NCBI RefSeq assembly: GCF_036010485.1
Contig: NZ_CP108568.1
Location: 3,122,001-3,186,000, forward strand
DNA from: Streptomyces sp. NBC_01198
GTDB lineage: Bacteria > Actinomycetota > Actinomycetes > Streptomycetales > Streptomycetaceae
DNA: 64,000 bases
Reading direction: 5' to 3'
The translations under genes were made by a program, and so were the position numbers. The notes below the pieces were generated by a model, which had not been told where the DNA came from, did not search any database, and worked only from the letters and a program-made list of their open reading frames with translations. Below, one piece after another: positions 37,650-46,115 of the stretch. Within the stretch, counting starts at the first letter, position 1. Every line of letters begins with the position of its first letter.

Positions 37650-38486
37650 CTAGCGCTTCTTGTTCGTCTTGCGGCGGCGGACGATGTACTTGCTCGATGC
37701 CTTCTTCGGCGAGCGAGTACGACCTTCCTTCTGACCCCAGGGGGAGACCGGGTGGCGACCACCGGAGGTCTTGCCCTCACCACCACCGTGCGGGTGGTCC
37801 ACCGGGTTCATGGCGACACCGCGGACGGTCGGGCGTACGCCCTTCCACCGCATACGGCCGGCCTTGCCCCAGTTGATGTTCGACTGCTCGGCGTTGCCGA
37901 CCTCGCCGATGGTGGCGCGGCAGCGGACGTCGACCATCCGGACCTCGCCGGACGGCATACGAAGGGTGGCCATGGTGCCCTCCTTCGCCAGCAGCTGGAC
38001 CGAAGCGCCCGCGGAGCGGGAGATCTTCGCGCCGCCACCGGGCCGCAGCTCGATCGCGTGGATCGTGGTGCCGACCGGGATGTTGCGCAGCGGCAGGTTG
38101 TTGCCCGGCTTGATGTCGGCGTTGGCGCCGTTCTCGATCCGGTCGCCCTGCTGCAGCCGTGCGGGGGCGAGGATGTAGCGCTTCTCGCCGTCCGCGTAGT
38201 GCAGCAGCGCGATGCGCGCGGTGCGGTTGGGGTCGTACTCGATGTGCGCGACCTTGGCGGGCACGCCGTCCTTGTCGTGCCGACGGAAGTCGATGACACG
38301 GTAGGCGCGCTTGTGGCCACCACCCTGGTGGCGAACGGTCACACGACCGGCGTTGTTACGGCCGCCCTTGCTGTGCAGCGGGCGGACCAGCGACTTCTCC
38401 GGCGTGGACCGCGTGATCTCGACAAAGTCGGCGACGCTGGAGCCACGACGGCCCGGAGTCGTCGGCTTGTACTTGCGGATACCCAT
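37650..38486 (-). CDS. rplB: 50S ribosomal protein L2
   Basis: 278 residues. It is needed for subunit joining and lies near the peptidyl transferase centre. The conserved C-terminal loop [18 protein letters not shown] holds the essential histidine. The gene follows rplW by 46 nt. Confidence 0.99.
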   Translation of the reverse strand: MGIRKYKPTTPGRRGSSVADFVEITRSTPEKSLVRPLHSKGGRNNAGRVTVRHQGGGHKRAYRVIDFRRHDKDGVPAKVAHIEYDPNRTARIALLHYADGEKRYILAPARLQQGDRIENGANADIKPGNNLPLRNIPVGTTIHAIELRPGGGAKISRSAGASVQLLAKEGTMATLRMPSGEVRMVDVRCRATIGEVGNAEQSNINWGKAGRMRWKGVRPTVRGVAMNPVDHPHGGGEGKTSGGRHPVSPWGQKEGRTRSPKKASSKYIVRRRKTNKKR

Positions 38487-38532
38487 TTCTCAGTCCTCGG
38501 AAGATTCCGGACTTCTGAACGGCCAGTCCCCG

Positions 38533-38859
38533 TTAGGAGACCGGGCCGCCGAAGATGTCGATTCGGTCGCCCTCGGCGAGGGTCACGATGGCGCGCTTGG
38601 TGTTGGCCCGCTTGCCGAAACCGGTGCGGGTGCGCTTGCGCTTGCCCTGCCGGTTGATCGTGTTGACCCCGGTGACCTTGACCTGGAAGACCGTCTCGAC
38701 GGCCTGCTTGATCTGGGTCTTGTTGGCGCGCGGGTCGACGACGAACGTGTACTTGTTCTCGTCCAGCAGCGCGTAGCTCTTCTCGGAGACCACGGGCTTG
38801 ATCAGCAGGTCACGGGGGTCCGTGAAGGTCTTGCTGGTGATCTCGGTCTGCTCGGCCAT
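38533..38859 (-). CDS. rplW: 50S ribosomal protein L23
   Basis: 108 residues; forms the trigger-factor and SRP docking site at the tunnel exit. It contains [20 protein letters not shown] and [16 protein letters not shown]. It shares one base with the rplD stop. Confidence 0.98.
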   Translation of the reverse strand: MAEQTEITSKTFTDPRDLLIKPVVSEKSYALLDENKYTFVVDPRANKTQIKQAVETVFQVKVTGVNTINRQGKRKRTRTGFGKRANTKRAIVTLAEGDRIDIFGGPVS

Positions 38860-39533
38860 CAGGCGTCGCTCCCTTCCAGCTCGGCCGCGTCGACGATTTC
38901 GACGTCCTCGTCACCGGCGCCGGTGAAGCGGTCGAACGCGGCCTTGGTGAAGACCACGTCGTCGGAGACGAGCACGTCGTACGTGTTCAGCTGACCGGCC
39001 TCCAGGACGTGCACCTGGGGCAGGTTGCGTGCGGACAGCCAGGCGGCCTCGTCGGCCCGCTCGAGGACCAGGAGCACGTTCTTGCGCTCACTGATCTTGC
39101 CGAGCAGCGTCCTGGCGGCCTTGGTGGACGGCGACTCGCCCTCGATCACGCCGGTGACGACGTGAATGCGGTTGTGGCGCGCCCGGTCGGTCAGGGCACC
39201 GCGCAGGGCGGCCTTGACCATCTTCTTCGGGGTGCGCTGCGAGTAGTCGCGCGGGGTCGGACCGTGCACGACGCCACCGCCGGCGAACTGCGGCGCGCGG
39301 GTCGAGCCCTGGCGGGCGCGGCCGGTGCCCTTCTGGCGGTACGGCTTGCGGCCACCACCGCGGACCTCGCCACGCGTCTTGACCTTGTGCGTGCCCTGAC
39401 GGGCCGCGGCCAGCTGCGCGACGACGACCTGGTGGATCAGCGGGATGCTGACCTTGGCGTCGAAGATCTCTGCCGGGAGCTCTACGGTCCCGGTCGTGTC
39501 GCCCGCGGGCGACAGGATGTCAATGGTGCTCAT
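38859..39533 (-). CDS. rplD: 50S ribosomal protein L4
   Basis: 224 residues. It reaches into the exit tunnel through the loop [20 protein letters not shown], which is intact (the site of macrolide-resistance changes elsewhere). In E. coli L4 represses the S10 operon; no E. coli-type S10 leader was recognised here. The start is ATG 39533, 4 nt after the rplC stop. Confidence 0.98.
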   Translation of the reverse strand: MSTIDILSPAGDTTGTVELPAEIFDAKVSIPLIHQVVVAQLAAARQGTHKVKTRGEVRGGGRKPYRQKGTGRARQGSTRAPQFAGGGVVHGPTPRDYSQRTPKKMVKAALRGALTDRARHNRIHVVTGVIEGESPSTKAARTLLGKISERKNVLLVLERADEAAWLSARNLPQVHVLEAGQLNTYDVLVSDDVVFTKAAFDRFTGAGDEDVEIVDAAELEGSDA

Positions 39534-39537
39534 ATCC

Positions 39538-40182
39538 TCAAGCCCCCTTGGCCGCAGTGCGGACCAGGACGAGGCCGCCGTTCGGGCCCGGGATCGCGCC
39601 CTTGATGAGCAGCAGTCCCTTCTCCGCGTCAACGGCGTGGACGGTCAGGTTCTGAGTGGTGACCCGCTCGTTGCCCATACGGCCCGCCATGCGCATGCCC
39701 TTGAAGACACGCCCAGGGGTGGCGCAGCCGCCGATGGAACCCGGCGAGCGGTGCTTGCGCTGGACGCCGTGGCCGGCGCCGAGGCCCTTGAAGTTGTGAC
39801 GCTTCATGACACCGGCGAAGCCCTTGCCCTTGCTCTTGCCGGTCACGTCGACCTTGATACCGGCCTCGAACACCTCAGCGGTGATCTCCTGGCCGAGCGT
39901 GTACTCGGCCGCGTCGGCGGTACGCAGCTCCACCAGGTGGCGGCGCGGGGTGACGTCGGCCTTGGCGAAGTGGCCCTTGAGGGGCTTGTTCACCTTGCGC
40001 GGGTCGATCTCGCCGAAGGCGATCTGGACCGACTCGTAGCCGTCGGCGTCATTCGTACGGACCTGGGTCACGACGTTCGGGCCGGCCTTGACCACGGTCA
40101 CAGGGACGACACGGTTGTTCTCGTCCCAGACCTGGGTCATGCCGAGCTTCTCGCCCAGGATGCCCTTGATCTGCTTGGTCAT
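39538..40182 (-). CDS. rplC: 50S ribosomal protein L3
   Basis: 214 residues; initiates 50S assembly and touches the peptidyl transferase centre. It begins [20 protein letters not shown] and contains [20 protein letters not shown]. It is 13 nt downstream of rpsJ. Confidence 0.98.
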   Translation of the reverse strand: MTKQIKGILGEKLGMTQVWDENNRVVPVTVVKAGPNVVTQVRTNDADGYESVQIAFGEIDPRKVNKPLKGHFAKADVTPRRHLVELRTADAAEYTLGQEITAEVFEAGIKVDVTGKSKGKGFAGVMKRHNFKGLGAGHGVQRKHRSPGSIGGCATPGRVFKGMRMAGRMGNERVTTQNLTVHAVDAEKGLLLIKGAIPGPNGGLVLVRTAAKGA

Positions 40183-40195
40183 CTGTCCGCGCCTC

Positions 40196-40504
40196 TCAGA
40201 GCTTGATCTCGATGTCGACGCCGGCCGGAAGGTCCAGGCGCATCAGCGAGTCAACGGTCTTGGGCGTCGGGTCGAGGATGTCGATCAGGCGCTTGTGCGT
40301 GCGCATCTCGAAGTGCTCGCGCGAGTCCTTGTACTTGTGCGGCGACTTGATGACGCAGTACACGTTCTTCTCAGTGGGCAGCGGCACCGGGCCCGCGACC
40401 TGCGCACCAGTACGCGTCACCGTCTCGACGATCTTCTTCGCCGAGGAGTCGATGACTTCGTGGTCGTAGGCCTTGAGCCGGATGCGGATCTTCTGTCCCG
40501 CCAT
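40196..40504 (-). CDS. rpsJ: 30S ribosomal protein S10
   Basis: 102 residues, [20 protein letters not shown], normal length. It acts in 30S assembly and, as NusE, in antitermination with NusB. It is the first gene of the S10-spc block. A 27-nt leader element shared with rpsL lies exactly 48 nt before its ATG. Confidence 0.98.
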   Translation of the reverse strand: MAGQKIRIRLKAYDHEVIDSSAKKIVETVTRTGAQVAGPVPLPTEKNVYCVIKSPHKYKDSREHFEMRTHKRLIDILDPTPKTVDSLMRLDLPAGVDIEIKL

Positions 40505-40552
40505 GGCTACTCCGTAGTCCTTGTCTCTATTCAGCTCCGGCATCCGCTTGCT

Positions 40553-40579
40553 CCGACCCACGCGGTCGGGCGTGTCGCG
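40553..40579 (-). promoter_or_regulatory. Conserved rpsJ leader element (shared with rpsL)
   Basis: Plus-strand CCGACCCACGCGGTCGGG, then C, then GTGTCGCG. The same 27 nt with T in place of that C occurs at 63566-63592. In the mRNA sense it contains the small stem CCGACC-GCGTG-GGTCGG. The distance to the rpsJ ATG is 48 nt, identical to that in the rpsL leader. Confidence 0.75.
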
Positions 40580-40594
40580 CCCCTCGCCATGATT

Positions 40595-40608
40595 TTCCGC
40601 ATGCGGAA
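40595..40608. promoter_or_regulatory. 14-bp palindrome in the rpsJ leader
   Basis: TTCCGCATGCGGAA is a perfect palindrome 15 nt upstream of the conserved leader element, within the 518-nt gap 40505-41022. A regulator site or an mRNA stem is possible. Nothing similar lies in the rpsL leader. Confidence 0.4.
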
Positions 40609-40851
40609 TTCCCTGACCAGGGGGTTGCGTGGGAGATATCACCCACCGGATGCCTGGCCGGAACCGCACTGACGCTTCCCGGAAGATTCCCGTACGTCCG
40701 CCCCAGCGCTGCCCGTGAGGGCAGTTAGGGCGACGAGTACCGTGGGACTCGCTTCCGGTCCTCCCGACGGGAGGCGCGCAGCATCGGCGCTCGACCGAGC
40801 AACTTGGGTAGTCTGCCATACGGGCGGCGCCCGACGCCAATCGAGCCGGGT

Positions 40852-40857
40852 AGCTTA
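40852..40857 (-). promoter_or_regulatory. Weak candidate -10 box for the S10 operon
   Basis: TAAGCT on the minus strand with TTTGCG 16 nt upstream as a poor -35. It is the best TAnnnT found in the 518-nt gap but does not approach the quality of the rpsL promoter. If used, the rpsJ leader would be about 340 nt. Confidence 0.25.
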
Positions 40858-41022
40858 CCCCTCCCCCCCAGGGCCGCAAACGCGGGCGGCGTTCGGCCCT
40901 GTGCCGGCGCCACCAGCGCGGCGAGATGCACTCGAAAGGGGTACATCCGCCCATTAACGTCACATCCGGCCGGGCCCGGCGGTCATAGAGGTGTCACCAC
41001 CGCACGACGGAAGGACACCGCC

Positions 41023-41496
41023 ATGAGCGCTCGCCTGAACCTCCTCGACACCCCCGCCGTCGCCAAGTCCCTCAAGCACATCAGTGCCGCGGGCCACGGC
41101 CTGAAGGACTCCACCGTCCCGGCCGCCACCCAGGAACTGGTCCGGATCCGCGCCAGCCAGATCAACGGCTGCGGCTTCTGCCTCGACATGCACGTCAAGG
41201 ACGCCACGGCGGCCGGCGAGACCCCGGAGCGCCTGCACATGGTCGCCGCCTGGCGCGAGGCCACCGTCTTCACCGACGCCGAGCGCGCCGCGCTGGAGCT
41301 CGCCGAACAGGGCACCCGCATCGCCGACACGTCCGGCGGCGTCACGCCGGAGGCGTGGGAGAACGCGGCGAAGCACTACGACGAGCACGAGCTCGCGGCG
41401 CTGGTCGGCATGATCGCGGTGATCAACGCCTTCAACCGCCTGAACGTGATGATCCAGCAGCCTGCGGGCGCCTACCACCCGGGCATGTTCGACTGA
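41023..41496 (+). CDS. Carboxymuconolactone decarboxylase (AhpD-like) family protein
   Basis: 157 residues. The AhpD core motif C50-G-F-C53-x3-H57 (NGCGFCLDMHVKDA) gives the redox-active disulfide and proton-relay His of alkylhydroperoxidase-type proteins. The C-terminal helices (AALVGMIAVINAFNRLNVMI) are typical of the single-domain CMD subfamily. It probably reduces organic peroxides in the cytoplasm; the electron donor is unknown. The ATG is about 8 nt after GAAGGA. It is the first gene of the accessory island. Confidence 0.88.
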   Translation: MSARLNLLDTPAVAKSLKHISAAGHGLKDSTVPAATQELVRIRASQINGCGFCLDMHVKDATAAGETPERLHMVAAWREATVFTDAERAALELAEQGTRIADTSGGVTPEAWENAAKHYDEHELAALVGMIAVINAFNRLNVMIQQPAGAYHPGMFD

Positions 41497-41508
41497 CCCG
41501 GCCCCCCG

Positions 41509-41530
41509 GGGCCCCCGGCGCCGGGGGCCC
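41509..41530. terminator. Terminator after the AhpD-like gene
   Basis: GGGCCCCCGGC and GCCGGGGGCCC form a perfect 22-nt palindrome 13 nt after the stop codon. Confidence 0.65.
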
Positions 41531-41581
41531 GGTGCGGTGCGGCCCACCACTCCACCACCCGACGTCGAGGAGACCGTTGCG

Positions 41582-42157
41582 ATGAGCAGTGCCCTGCCAC
41601 GGTGGACGCACCCGCCCCGCGCCACCGGCTGGGAGTCAGCCGGCCTCGACCAGCTTCCCCCGCACGCCCCGCGCCACACCGAGCTGCTCGACGGAGCGCT
41701 GGTCTTCCCCACGTCCCCACAGCCAAGCCGGCACGGCCGGGTGATACGCCGCCTGACCGCAGCGCTGGAAGCCGTCGCACCCCTCGGGTGGACCGTGGAG
41801 GCGCAGATGACGGTCATGCTCAACCGCCGCAGCCGTCCGGAGCCGGACGTCATCGCGGCGTCGGTGCCCTACACCCCCGAGCGGACCAGCTTCCTGCCCG
41901 GGGATGTGGCACTGGTGGTCGAGGTCGTGTCGGCCGAGTCCCAGGACCGGGACCGCCGCTACAAGCCCGGCCTCTACGCCGAGGCCGGCATCCGCCACCT
42001 GTGGCGGATCGAGGACGAGCAGGGCCTGCCGGTCATCCACACGTACGGGCTGGACGACACCGCCCGCGCCTACGTGGCGACCGGCGTCCACCGCGCCCGC
42101 CTGGCCACCACCGTCCCCTTCCCCCTCGACCTCGCCCCCGCGGACCTCGCCCGCTGA
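41582..42157 (+). CDS. Uma2 family (DUF820) restriction-endonuclease-fold protein
   Basis: 191 residues. DUF820/Uma2 proteins have a PD-(D/E)XK nuclease fold and are expanded in Streptomyces; their role is not settled. The motif order is visible: HTELLDGALVF, RPEPDVIAA (acidic residue), VVEVVSAESQDRDRRYKPGL (Glu and Lys of the active site) and AGIRHLWRI. The start is ATG 41582, about 9 nt after GAGGAG. It is convergent with the graspetide methyltransferase. Confidence 0.85.
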   Translation: MSSALPRWTHPPRATGWESAGLDQLPPHAPRHTELLDGALVFPTSPQPSRHGRVIRRLTAALEAVAPLGWTVEAQMTVMLNRRSRPEPDVIAASVPYTPERTSFLPGDVALVVEVVSAESQDRDRRYKPGLYAEAGIRHLWRIEDEQGLPVIHTYGLDDTARAYVATGVHRARLATTVPFPLDLAPADLAR

Positions 42158-42195
42158 TCCCGTCCCGGGGCGGTGTGGAGGGTGCAGGGCCCCGA

Positions 42196-43407
42196 TCAGG
42201 CGATGCGGTGTTCCCACCGGAGGGCGGATGTCTCGCCTGCCGGGTCCGCGCGCGGGCCGGAGGCGATCGCCTGGCCTCCCATCCAGTAGATGTGCGAGCG
42301 GTCCGTGATCCGCAGGCGGACCGTGGTGATGTCCGGGCGTCCGGCGTCCTGCCAGGCGGCGAGTGACCCTTCGACGGCGTCCCAGAGGGCTACCGGGCCG
42401 CCCTGGCAGACCGTCCAGCCCGTGCCGTCGTCGCGGATCTCCGCGAAGGACTCCCTTCCCGGGTCGAAGAGGTACGTCGTCCGGTTGCCGTCCGCCATCG
42501 CGTGGAGCAACTGGGCCCCGGGGGCCGCCAGCTGAGCGAGGAAGGCCGGCATCCACTCGTCCAGGAGGTGCGGCCCGAGGAGCGTTCGACGTTCGGTGTC
42601 CGCGTAGGCGGTGCGTGCGGACAGGTCGCCGGCAATCGGGAGCGCGGCCTGGGAACGGGCCGGCATGAAGGAGGAGCGGCCTACGATGCCGCCCTCGGCG
42701 GTCCCGTCGTCCCGCACGGTGACCTTGGCCAGCCCGGTGCCGTACGACCAGGAGCCGACGGTGGCAAGAATCGTCCCGCCGGGTCTGGTCTGGCGGACCC
42801 AGGCGTATGGAATACGGCGCACGGCGAGGGTGGCGATCACCTTGTCGTACGGCGCCCGGCGGGGGTGCCCGAGCAGGCCGTCCCCGACGACTGTCCAGGT
42901 CGAGTACCCTGCCGCCTCCAGCGCGGCGTCTGCCCGCGCCGCCACCTCGGGGTCGACCTCCACGCTGGTGACGCTGTCCTCGCCGAGACGGTGGCACATC
43001 AGCGCGGTGGAATACCCCGTCCCGGTGCCGATCTCCAGCACAGACTGGCCATCCTCCACGCCCAGCACCTCGGCCATTCCGACAACCGTGGCCGGGAGGG
43101 TCGAAGAGGACGTCGGGAATCCCGCGACCGGCCCCGTGGTCCGGTCAGCCGTCAGATGGCCGTCGAGCTGGGTGACGAGCGACTGGTCGCTGTACACGAT
43201 CTGCGCCCATTCGCTCGGGCCGACCGCACGCGCCGTGACCGGCCGCCACCGACCGTCGCCGGTGGGCAGGAACACACCCGGCTGCACGAACAATTCCCGC
43301 GGCACCGCCTCGACCGCCGCCCGCCACGACCGACTGGTCAGTTCCCCGCTCGCGGCCAGACGGTCGGCAAGCGCCCTGCGCTCAGAGGCACTGTCGCGGA
43401 TGGTCAT
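42196..43407 (-). CDS. tgmC: Methyltransferase of the ATP-grasp peptide maturase system (PIMT-like)
   Basis: 403 residues. The first ~230 resemble protein-L-isoaspartate O-methyltransferase: SSSTLPATVV at about 100-109 and the SAM motif VLEIGTGTGYSTAL at 123-136. A further ~170 residues form an extra C-terminal domain seen in this RiPP-associated family (NCBIfam methyltr_grsp). In characterised relatives (fuscimiditide-type pathways) such enzymes methylate an Asp of the ester-crosslinked peptide, which then collapses to an aspartimide. The ATG overlaps the tgmB stop by 4 nt. The role on this peptide is inferred from family and context. Confidence 0.88.
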   Translation of the reverse strand: MTIRDSASERRALADRLAASGELTSRSWRAAVEAVPRELFVQPGVFLPTGDGRWRPVTARAVGPSEWAQIVYSDQSLVTQLDGHLTADRTTGPVAGFPTSSSTLPATVVGMAEVLGVEDGQSVLEIGTGTGYSTALMCHRLGEDSVTSVEVDPEVAARADAALEAAGYSTWTVVGDGLLGHPRRAPYDKVIATLAVRRIPYAWVRQTRPGGTILATVGSWSYGTGLAKVTVRDDGTAEGGIVGRSSFMPARSQAALPIAGDLSARTAYADTERRTLLGPHLLDEWMPAFLAQLAAPGAQLLHAMADGNRTTYLFDPGRESFAEIRDDGTGWTVCQGGPVALWDAVEGSLAAWQDAGRPDITTVRLRITDRSHIYWMGGQAIASGPRADPAGETSALRWEHRIA

Positions 43408-44366
43408 GACGCTCCTTCTTCGAGAAGGTCGGCGAAGGCTTCAGTAAGCGGCAGTTGCGTCTCGTCCTCCAACCAACCCCACTGGCCGTTCGGATTCAGT
43501 TCCAGCCAATGGAATTCCCCGGCACGGTCAACCGCGAGATCAAAGCTGCCCGAGACAAGGCCGAAGTGCTCCAGGTACGCGATCAGCGCCTTTTCCAGTC
43601 GCCCGGGCAGGTCGATGACGCTGTAAGTGAGCGCGCTGTAGTCCCGGCGCCAGTCGAGCAGTCCTGAGTCGATACGCACCGCGAAAACGTGGCGGCCCAC
43701 GACCACCACCCGCACGTCGGCCACCTTGTCCACGCGGGCCTGGAACAGATGCGGCACCACCTCGACCGACTCATCGAGTTCGTCGGCCGTGACCGCCTCG
43801 GTCCACGTGGTGAGCCCGACGCCGCCCTGCCGATACGGCGTCCAGCGGAGCACCTTGTGCACGACGTCCCGGTGGGCGGTGATGAACGCCCTCACGTCAT
43901 CGCGGTCGTTGGACACCAGGGTGGCCGGAACGCTGAGTCCGAAGCCCTGGGCCACGGCGAGCTGTAACGGCTTGTGCTCGGCCGCGAAATTCCGCAGCGG
44001 ATGGTTGACGTAACGGCAACCCGGCAGCGCGTACAGCACCCCTCCGAGCCCGTGCCGTACCTGGGCGGCTGCGAATCGGGCGTCCGCCTCTTCCAGGCCT
44101 TCGAAGGCAGGCCAGGTGGGGCGCCGCCAGTAGAGCGAGCGGATGCGCGCCAAGCCCGCGGTCCTCGACGGCGTAACGAGCTGCCCGGCCACGGGAGCGG
44201 GGCGGGTGCCGAAATGGGCCGAGAGGCCGAGGTCCGCGCCGAAATCCGCCGGGTTGAACCTGACCACGGGCACGCCTCGACGGTTGAGTTCGGTGATCAC
44301 CATGTCCGCGGTCTGGTCGTCCGCCTCGGTGGCCACCGCCACGGGGCCCGCCTCTGTCATGGCCAT
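43404..44366 (-). CDS. tgmB: ATP-grasp ribosomal peptide maturase (graspetide synthetase)
   Basis: 320 residues. This ATP-grasp ligase is predicted to form side-chain ester bonds (Thr/Ser to Asp/Glu) in the precursor TgmA. Visible: the N-terminal pre-ATP-grasp domain with YWRRPTWP at about 79-86, a motif typical of graspetide ligases; the nucleotide-binding Lys in VVHKVLRWTPY; and the metal-binding ELNPNGQW at 289-296. It belongs to the SAV_5884-type family. The ATG shares one base with the tgmA stop (TGATG), with a second Met two codons later. It acts in the cytoplasm, before the methyltransferase. Confidence 0.93.
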   Translation of the reverse strand: MAMTEAGPVAVATEADDQTADMVITELNRRGVPVVRFNPADFGADLGLSAHFGTRPAPVAGQLVTPSRTAGLARIRSLYWRRPTWPAFEGLEEADARFAAAQVRHGLGGVLYALPGCRYVNHPLRNFAAEHKPLQLAVAQGFGLSVPATLVSNDRDDVRAFITAHRDVVHKVLRWTPYRQGGVGLTTWTEAVTADELDESVEVVPHLFQARVDKVADVRVVVVGRHVFAVRIDSGLLDWRRDYSALTYSVIDLPGRLEKALIAYLEHFGLVSGSFDLAVDRAGEFHWLELNPNGQWGWLEDETQLPLTEAFADLLEEGAS

Positions 44367-44614
44367 CAGTCCTGGGTGCTGTCCTGGTCGTGGTCGGAAT
44401 CGTTCCGACTGTCCAGATTGGTGCTCTGAGGGCTGGTCTCGGTGCCTTTGCTGGTGCCGTGCTTACCCATCTCCACCACCAGCCCGTCACTGTCGCGGAA
44501 CACTCCGGTCTGATTTGCGGGGTCGATGGTGACGCTGACGAACGGCTGAGCGTCCGTCGTCGGGTACGGTCGCATGCGGTTGACGCCCCACGGACGGCGT
44601 GCGGTCTCCTGCAT
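44366..44614 (-). CDS. tgmA: Graspetide precursor peptide (putative ATP-grasp-modified RiPP)
   Basis: 82 residues, the substrate of TgmB and TgmC. The leader (RRPWGVNRMRPYP at 6-18, then VSVTIDPANQTG at 26-37, then GLVVEMGKHGTSK at 44-56) matches the conserved leader of the GRASP_targ family. The C-terminal core is almost only Thr/Ser on its left half (T54, S55, T58, T60, S61, S64, T65) and Asp on its right half (D68, D72, D74, D76, D78, D82), as needed for a ladder of ester crosslinks. The ribosome site GGGAGGA is 6 nt before the ATG. The promoter is not clear: TTGCTC with TAGCGC 18 nt later is a weak candidate. Confidence 0.92.
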   Translation of the reverse strand: MQETARRPWGVNRMRPYPTTDAQPFVSVTIDPANQTGVFRDSDGLVVEMGKHGTSKGTETSPQSTNLDSRNDSDHDQDSTQD

Positions 44615-44732
44615 CGGATTCCTCCCAAGTCGGTCGTCGATCGGTCTGCGCTACAGCACCGCTGCACTTTCGAGCAAACCGCGTGACGGGCCGTCAGGGA
44701 ACGCCGCTCTCAGCATCCTGGAGATCACTCCG

Positions 44733-44763
44733 CGCGAGGTGACGCGTGGCGCATCACCTCGCG
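44733..44763. promoter_or_regulatory. Perfect inverted repeat between the regulator gene and tgmA
   Basis: CGCGAGGTGA (44733-44742), 11 nt, then TCACCTCGCG (44754-44763), framed by GATCAC and GTGATC. It lies 6 nt after the regulator stop and about 120 nt before tgmA. It could be the terminator of the regulator gene or a binding site controlling tgmABC. There is no T-run. Confidence 0.6.
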
Positions 44764-44769
44764 TGATCC

Positions 44770-46008
44770 CTAGACCGTGACGAGGTTCAAGTGCTTGGCG
44801 AGAGGCACCAGGCCGTCCAGCCGCCGACGGCCCCTGTTCTCCTGCACCTGGCGTACGACTTCGCGCGCGAGAACCTGGTATCGGATCCATTCCGGCGCCA
44901 TGCCATGGACACGGGTGAGGGTCTGCACGGCCTCGCTGTACTGGCCCAGCCAGGTCTGGGCCTGGGCGACATCCAGCAGATGCCGACCGCGCGTCATCGG
45001 CGGGATCCGGGGCGTCGGGGAGACACTCCGAGCGAGCCGCAGCGCGACAGCGGGCTCTTGTCGCGCCATCGCCACCTCGACCGCGATCATCGTCACCCGT
45101 GACGGCCCGAATGCGGACTGGTGCCCGCCGTTGACGTAGTCCATGGCGTCGACATCCACGACAGTGGTGCAGCGCCGCGCGTCGGCGAGCAATTCTTCGG
45201 CCGTGGGAAAGTCCTCCTGCCGGGAGGCCGCAGTGACGCCGGTCAGCCGGAGCCTCCCCCACATCCGAACCTCCCGGTACTGGCCACGGGAGAAGCGGGG
45301 ATTGAGCCGGTCAGCAGCGGCTGACGCGATCTGGCCGGCGAGCTCGCTCTCGTTCTGGCGCAACAGCACCCATGCGAGTGCGTTGCAGCCGCTTGCCACC
45401 AGCAGTCCGTCATCGGCGGTGTCCGCAGCGGGCATCGAGCGTTCTACGGCCGAGCGGGCAAGGTCGTCCTGGCCTAGGTGACCGGCTGCCTGTGCGGCAG
45501 CCTGGTAGGCCCGGCTGAGAGCCGCGTGCGCCGCTCTACGCGGGCCGCCCCGCAATTCACCGGCGGCCACTCGGGCGCCGACCAACAGTGCCGGCAACCC
45601 GGCGATCAGTTCGGAGAACTCACCACGGTGATAGGTCCGCCACGCCTGCTCGACCGAGCGGTGCAGATCTTCGACTGAAGGAACCTCCCCAGTGTCAGCC
45701 TGGACCGACACACCAGCCAAGCCGTCGAGCGGGTGGATCGCCCGCCGCAACCTCGTGATGCTCTCGTCCCTACTGCCATCGTCCTGGTGCAGGGTCTGAC
45801 GTGCGCCGAGCAGCACGGACGGCTTCACGTCAAGTGCGCTCGCCAGCTTGGAGATCGTCGCCATCAGTGCGGTGGTCCGCGCACCCCGCTCCAGACCTCG
45901 GATCGTCGGAAGACCGACCCCGGACTTCACACTCAACTCGCGCTGGGTCAGACCCGTCTGGCTACGCAAACGGGCAAGGTTCTCGCCGATCGTCGGTTCG
46001 GTGGCCAC
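44770..46008 (-). CDS. XRE-family transcriptional regulator with TPR-like C-terminus
   Basis: About 412 residues. The N-terminus has a Cro/C1-type helix-turn-helix (IGENLARLRSQTGLTQRELS and GLPTIRGLERGAR, residues about 7-42). The remaining ~330 residues are helical repeats of TPR type, which in such streptomycete regulators usually sense a peptide or small molecule. The start is GTG 46008, 6 nt after AGGGAG. It lies directly upstream of tgmABC in the same direction and is the best candidate for its control; this is inferred from position only. Confidence 0.82.
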   Translation of the reverse strand: MATEPTIGENLARLRSQTGLTQRELSVKSGVGLPTIRGLERGARTTALMATISKLASALDVKPSVLLGARQTLHQDDGSRDESITRLRRAIHPLDGLAGVSVQADTGEVPSVEDLHRSVEQAWRTYHRGEFSELIAGLPALLVGARVAAGELRGGPRRAAHAALSRAYQAAAQAAGHLGQDDLARSAVERSMPAADTADDGLLVASGCNALAWVLLRQNESELAGQIASAAADRLNPRFSRGQYREVRMWGRLRLTGVTAASRQEDFPTAEELLADARRCTTVVDVDAMDYVNGGHQSAFGPSRVTMIAVEVAMARQEPAVALRLARSVSPTPRIPPMTRGRHLLDVAQAQTWLGQYSEAVQTLTRVHGMAPEWIRYQVLAREVVRQVQENRGRRRLDGLVPLAKHLNLVTV

Positions 46009-46115
46009 GGGTGGCTCCCTGGGTCGGATACCGCGTACGTGGACGCTACCCGCGATCTGGCTGTTTCGAGCCGGGAACCACCGTGGCGGTACACGGCCGG
46101 GGACGGTGCCGCCGC

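Noticed and set aside
40505..41022. E. coli-type S10 leader bound by L4
   Set aside because: No matching structure or sequence was found; only the 27-nt element and a palindrome stand out.
44733..44763. Calling the inverted repeat a certain rho-independent terminator
   Set aside because: There is no T-run and it could equally be an operator; it is listed as a regulatory element instead.
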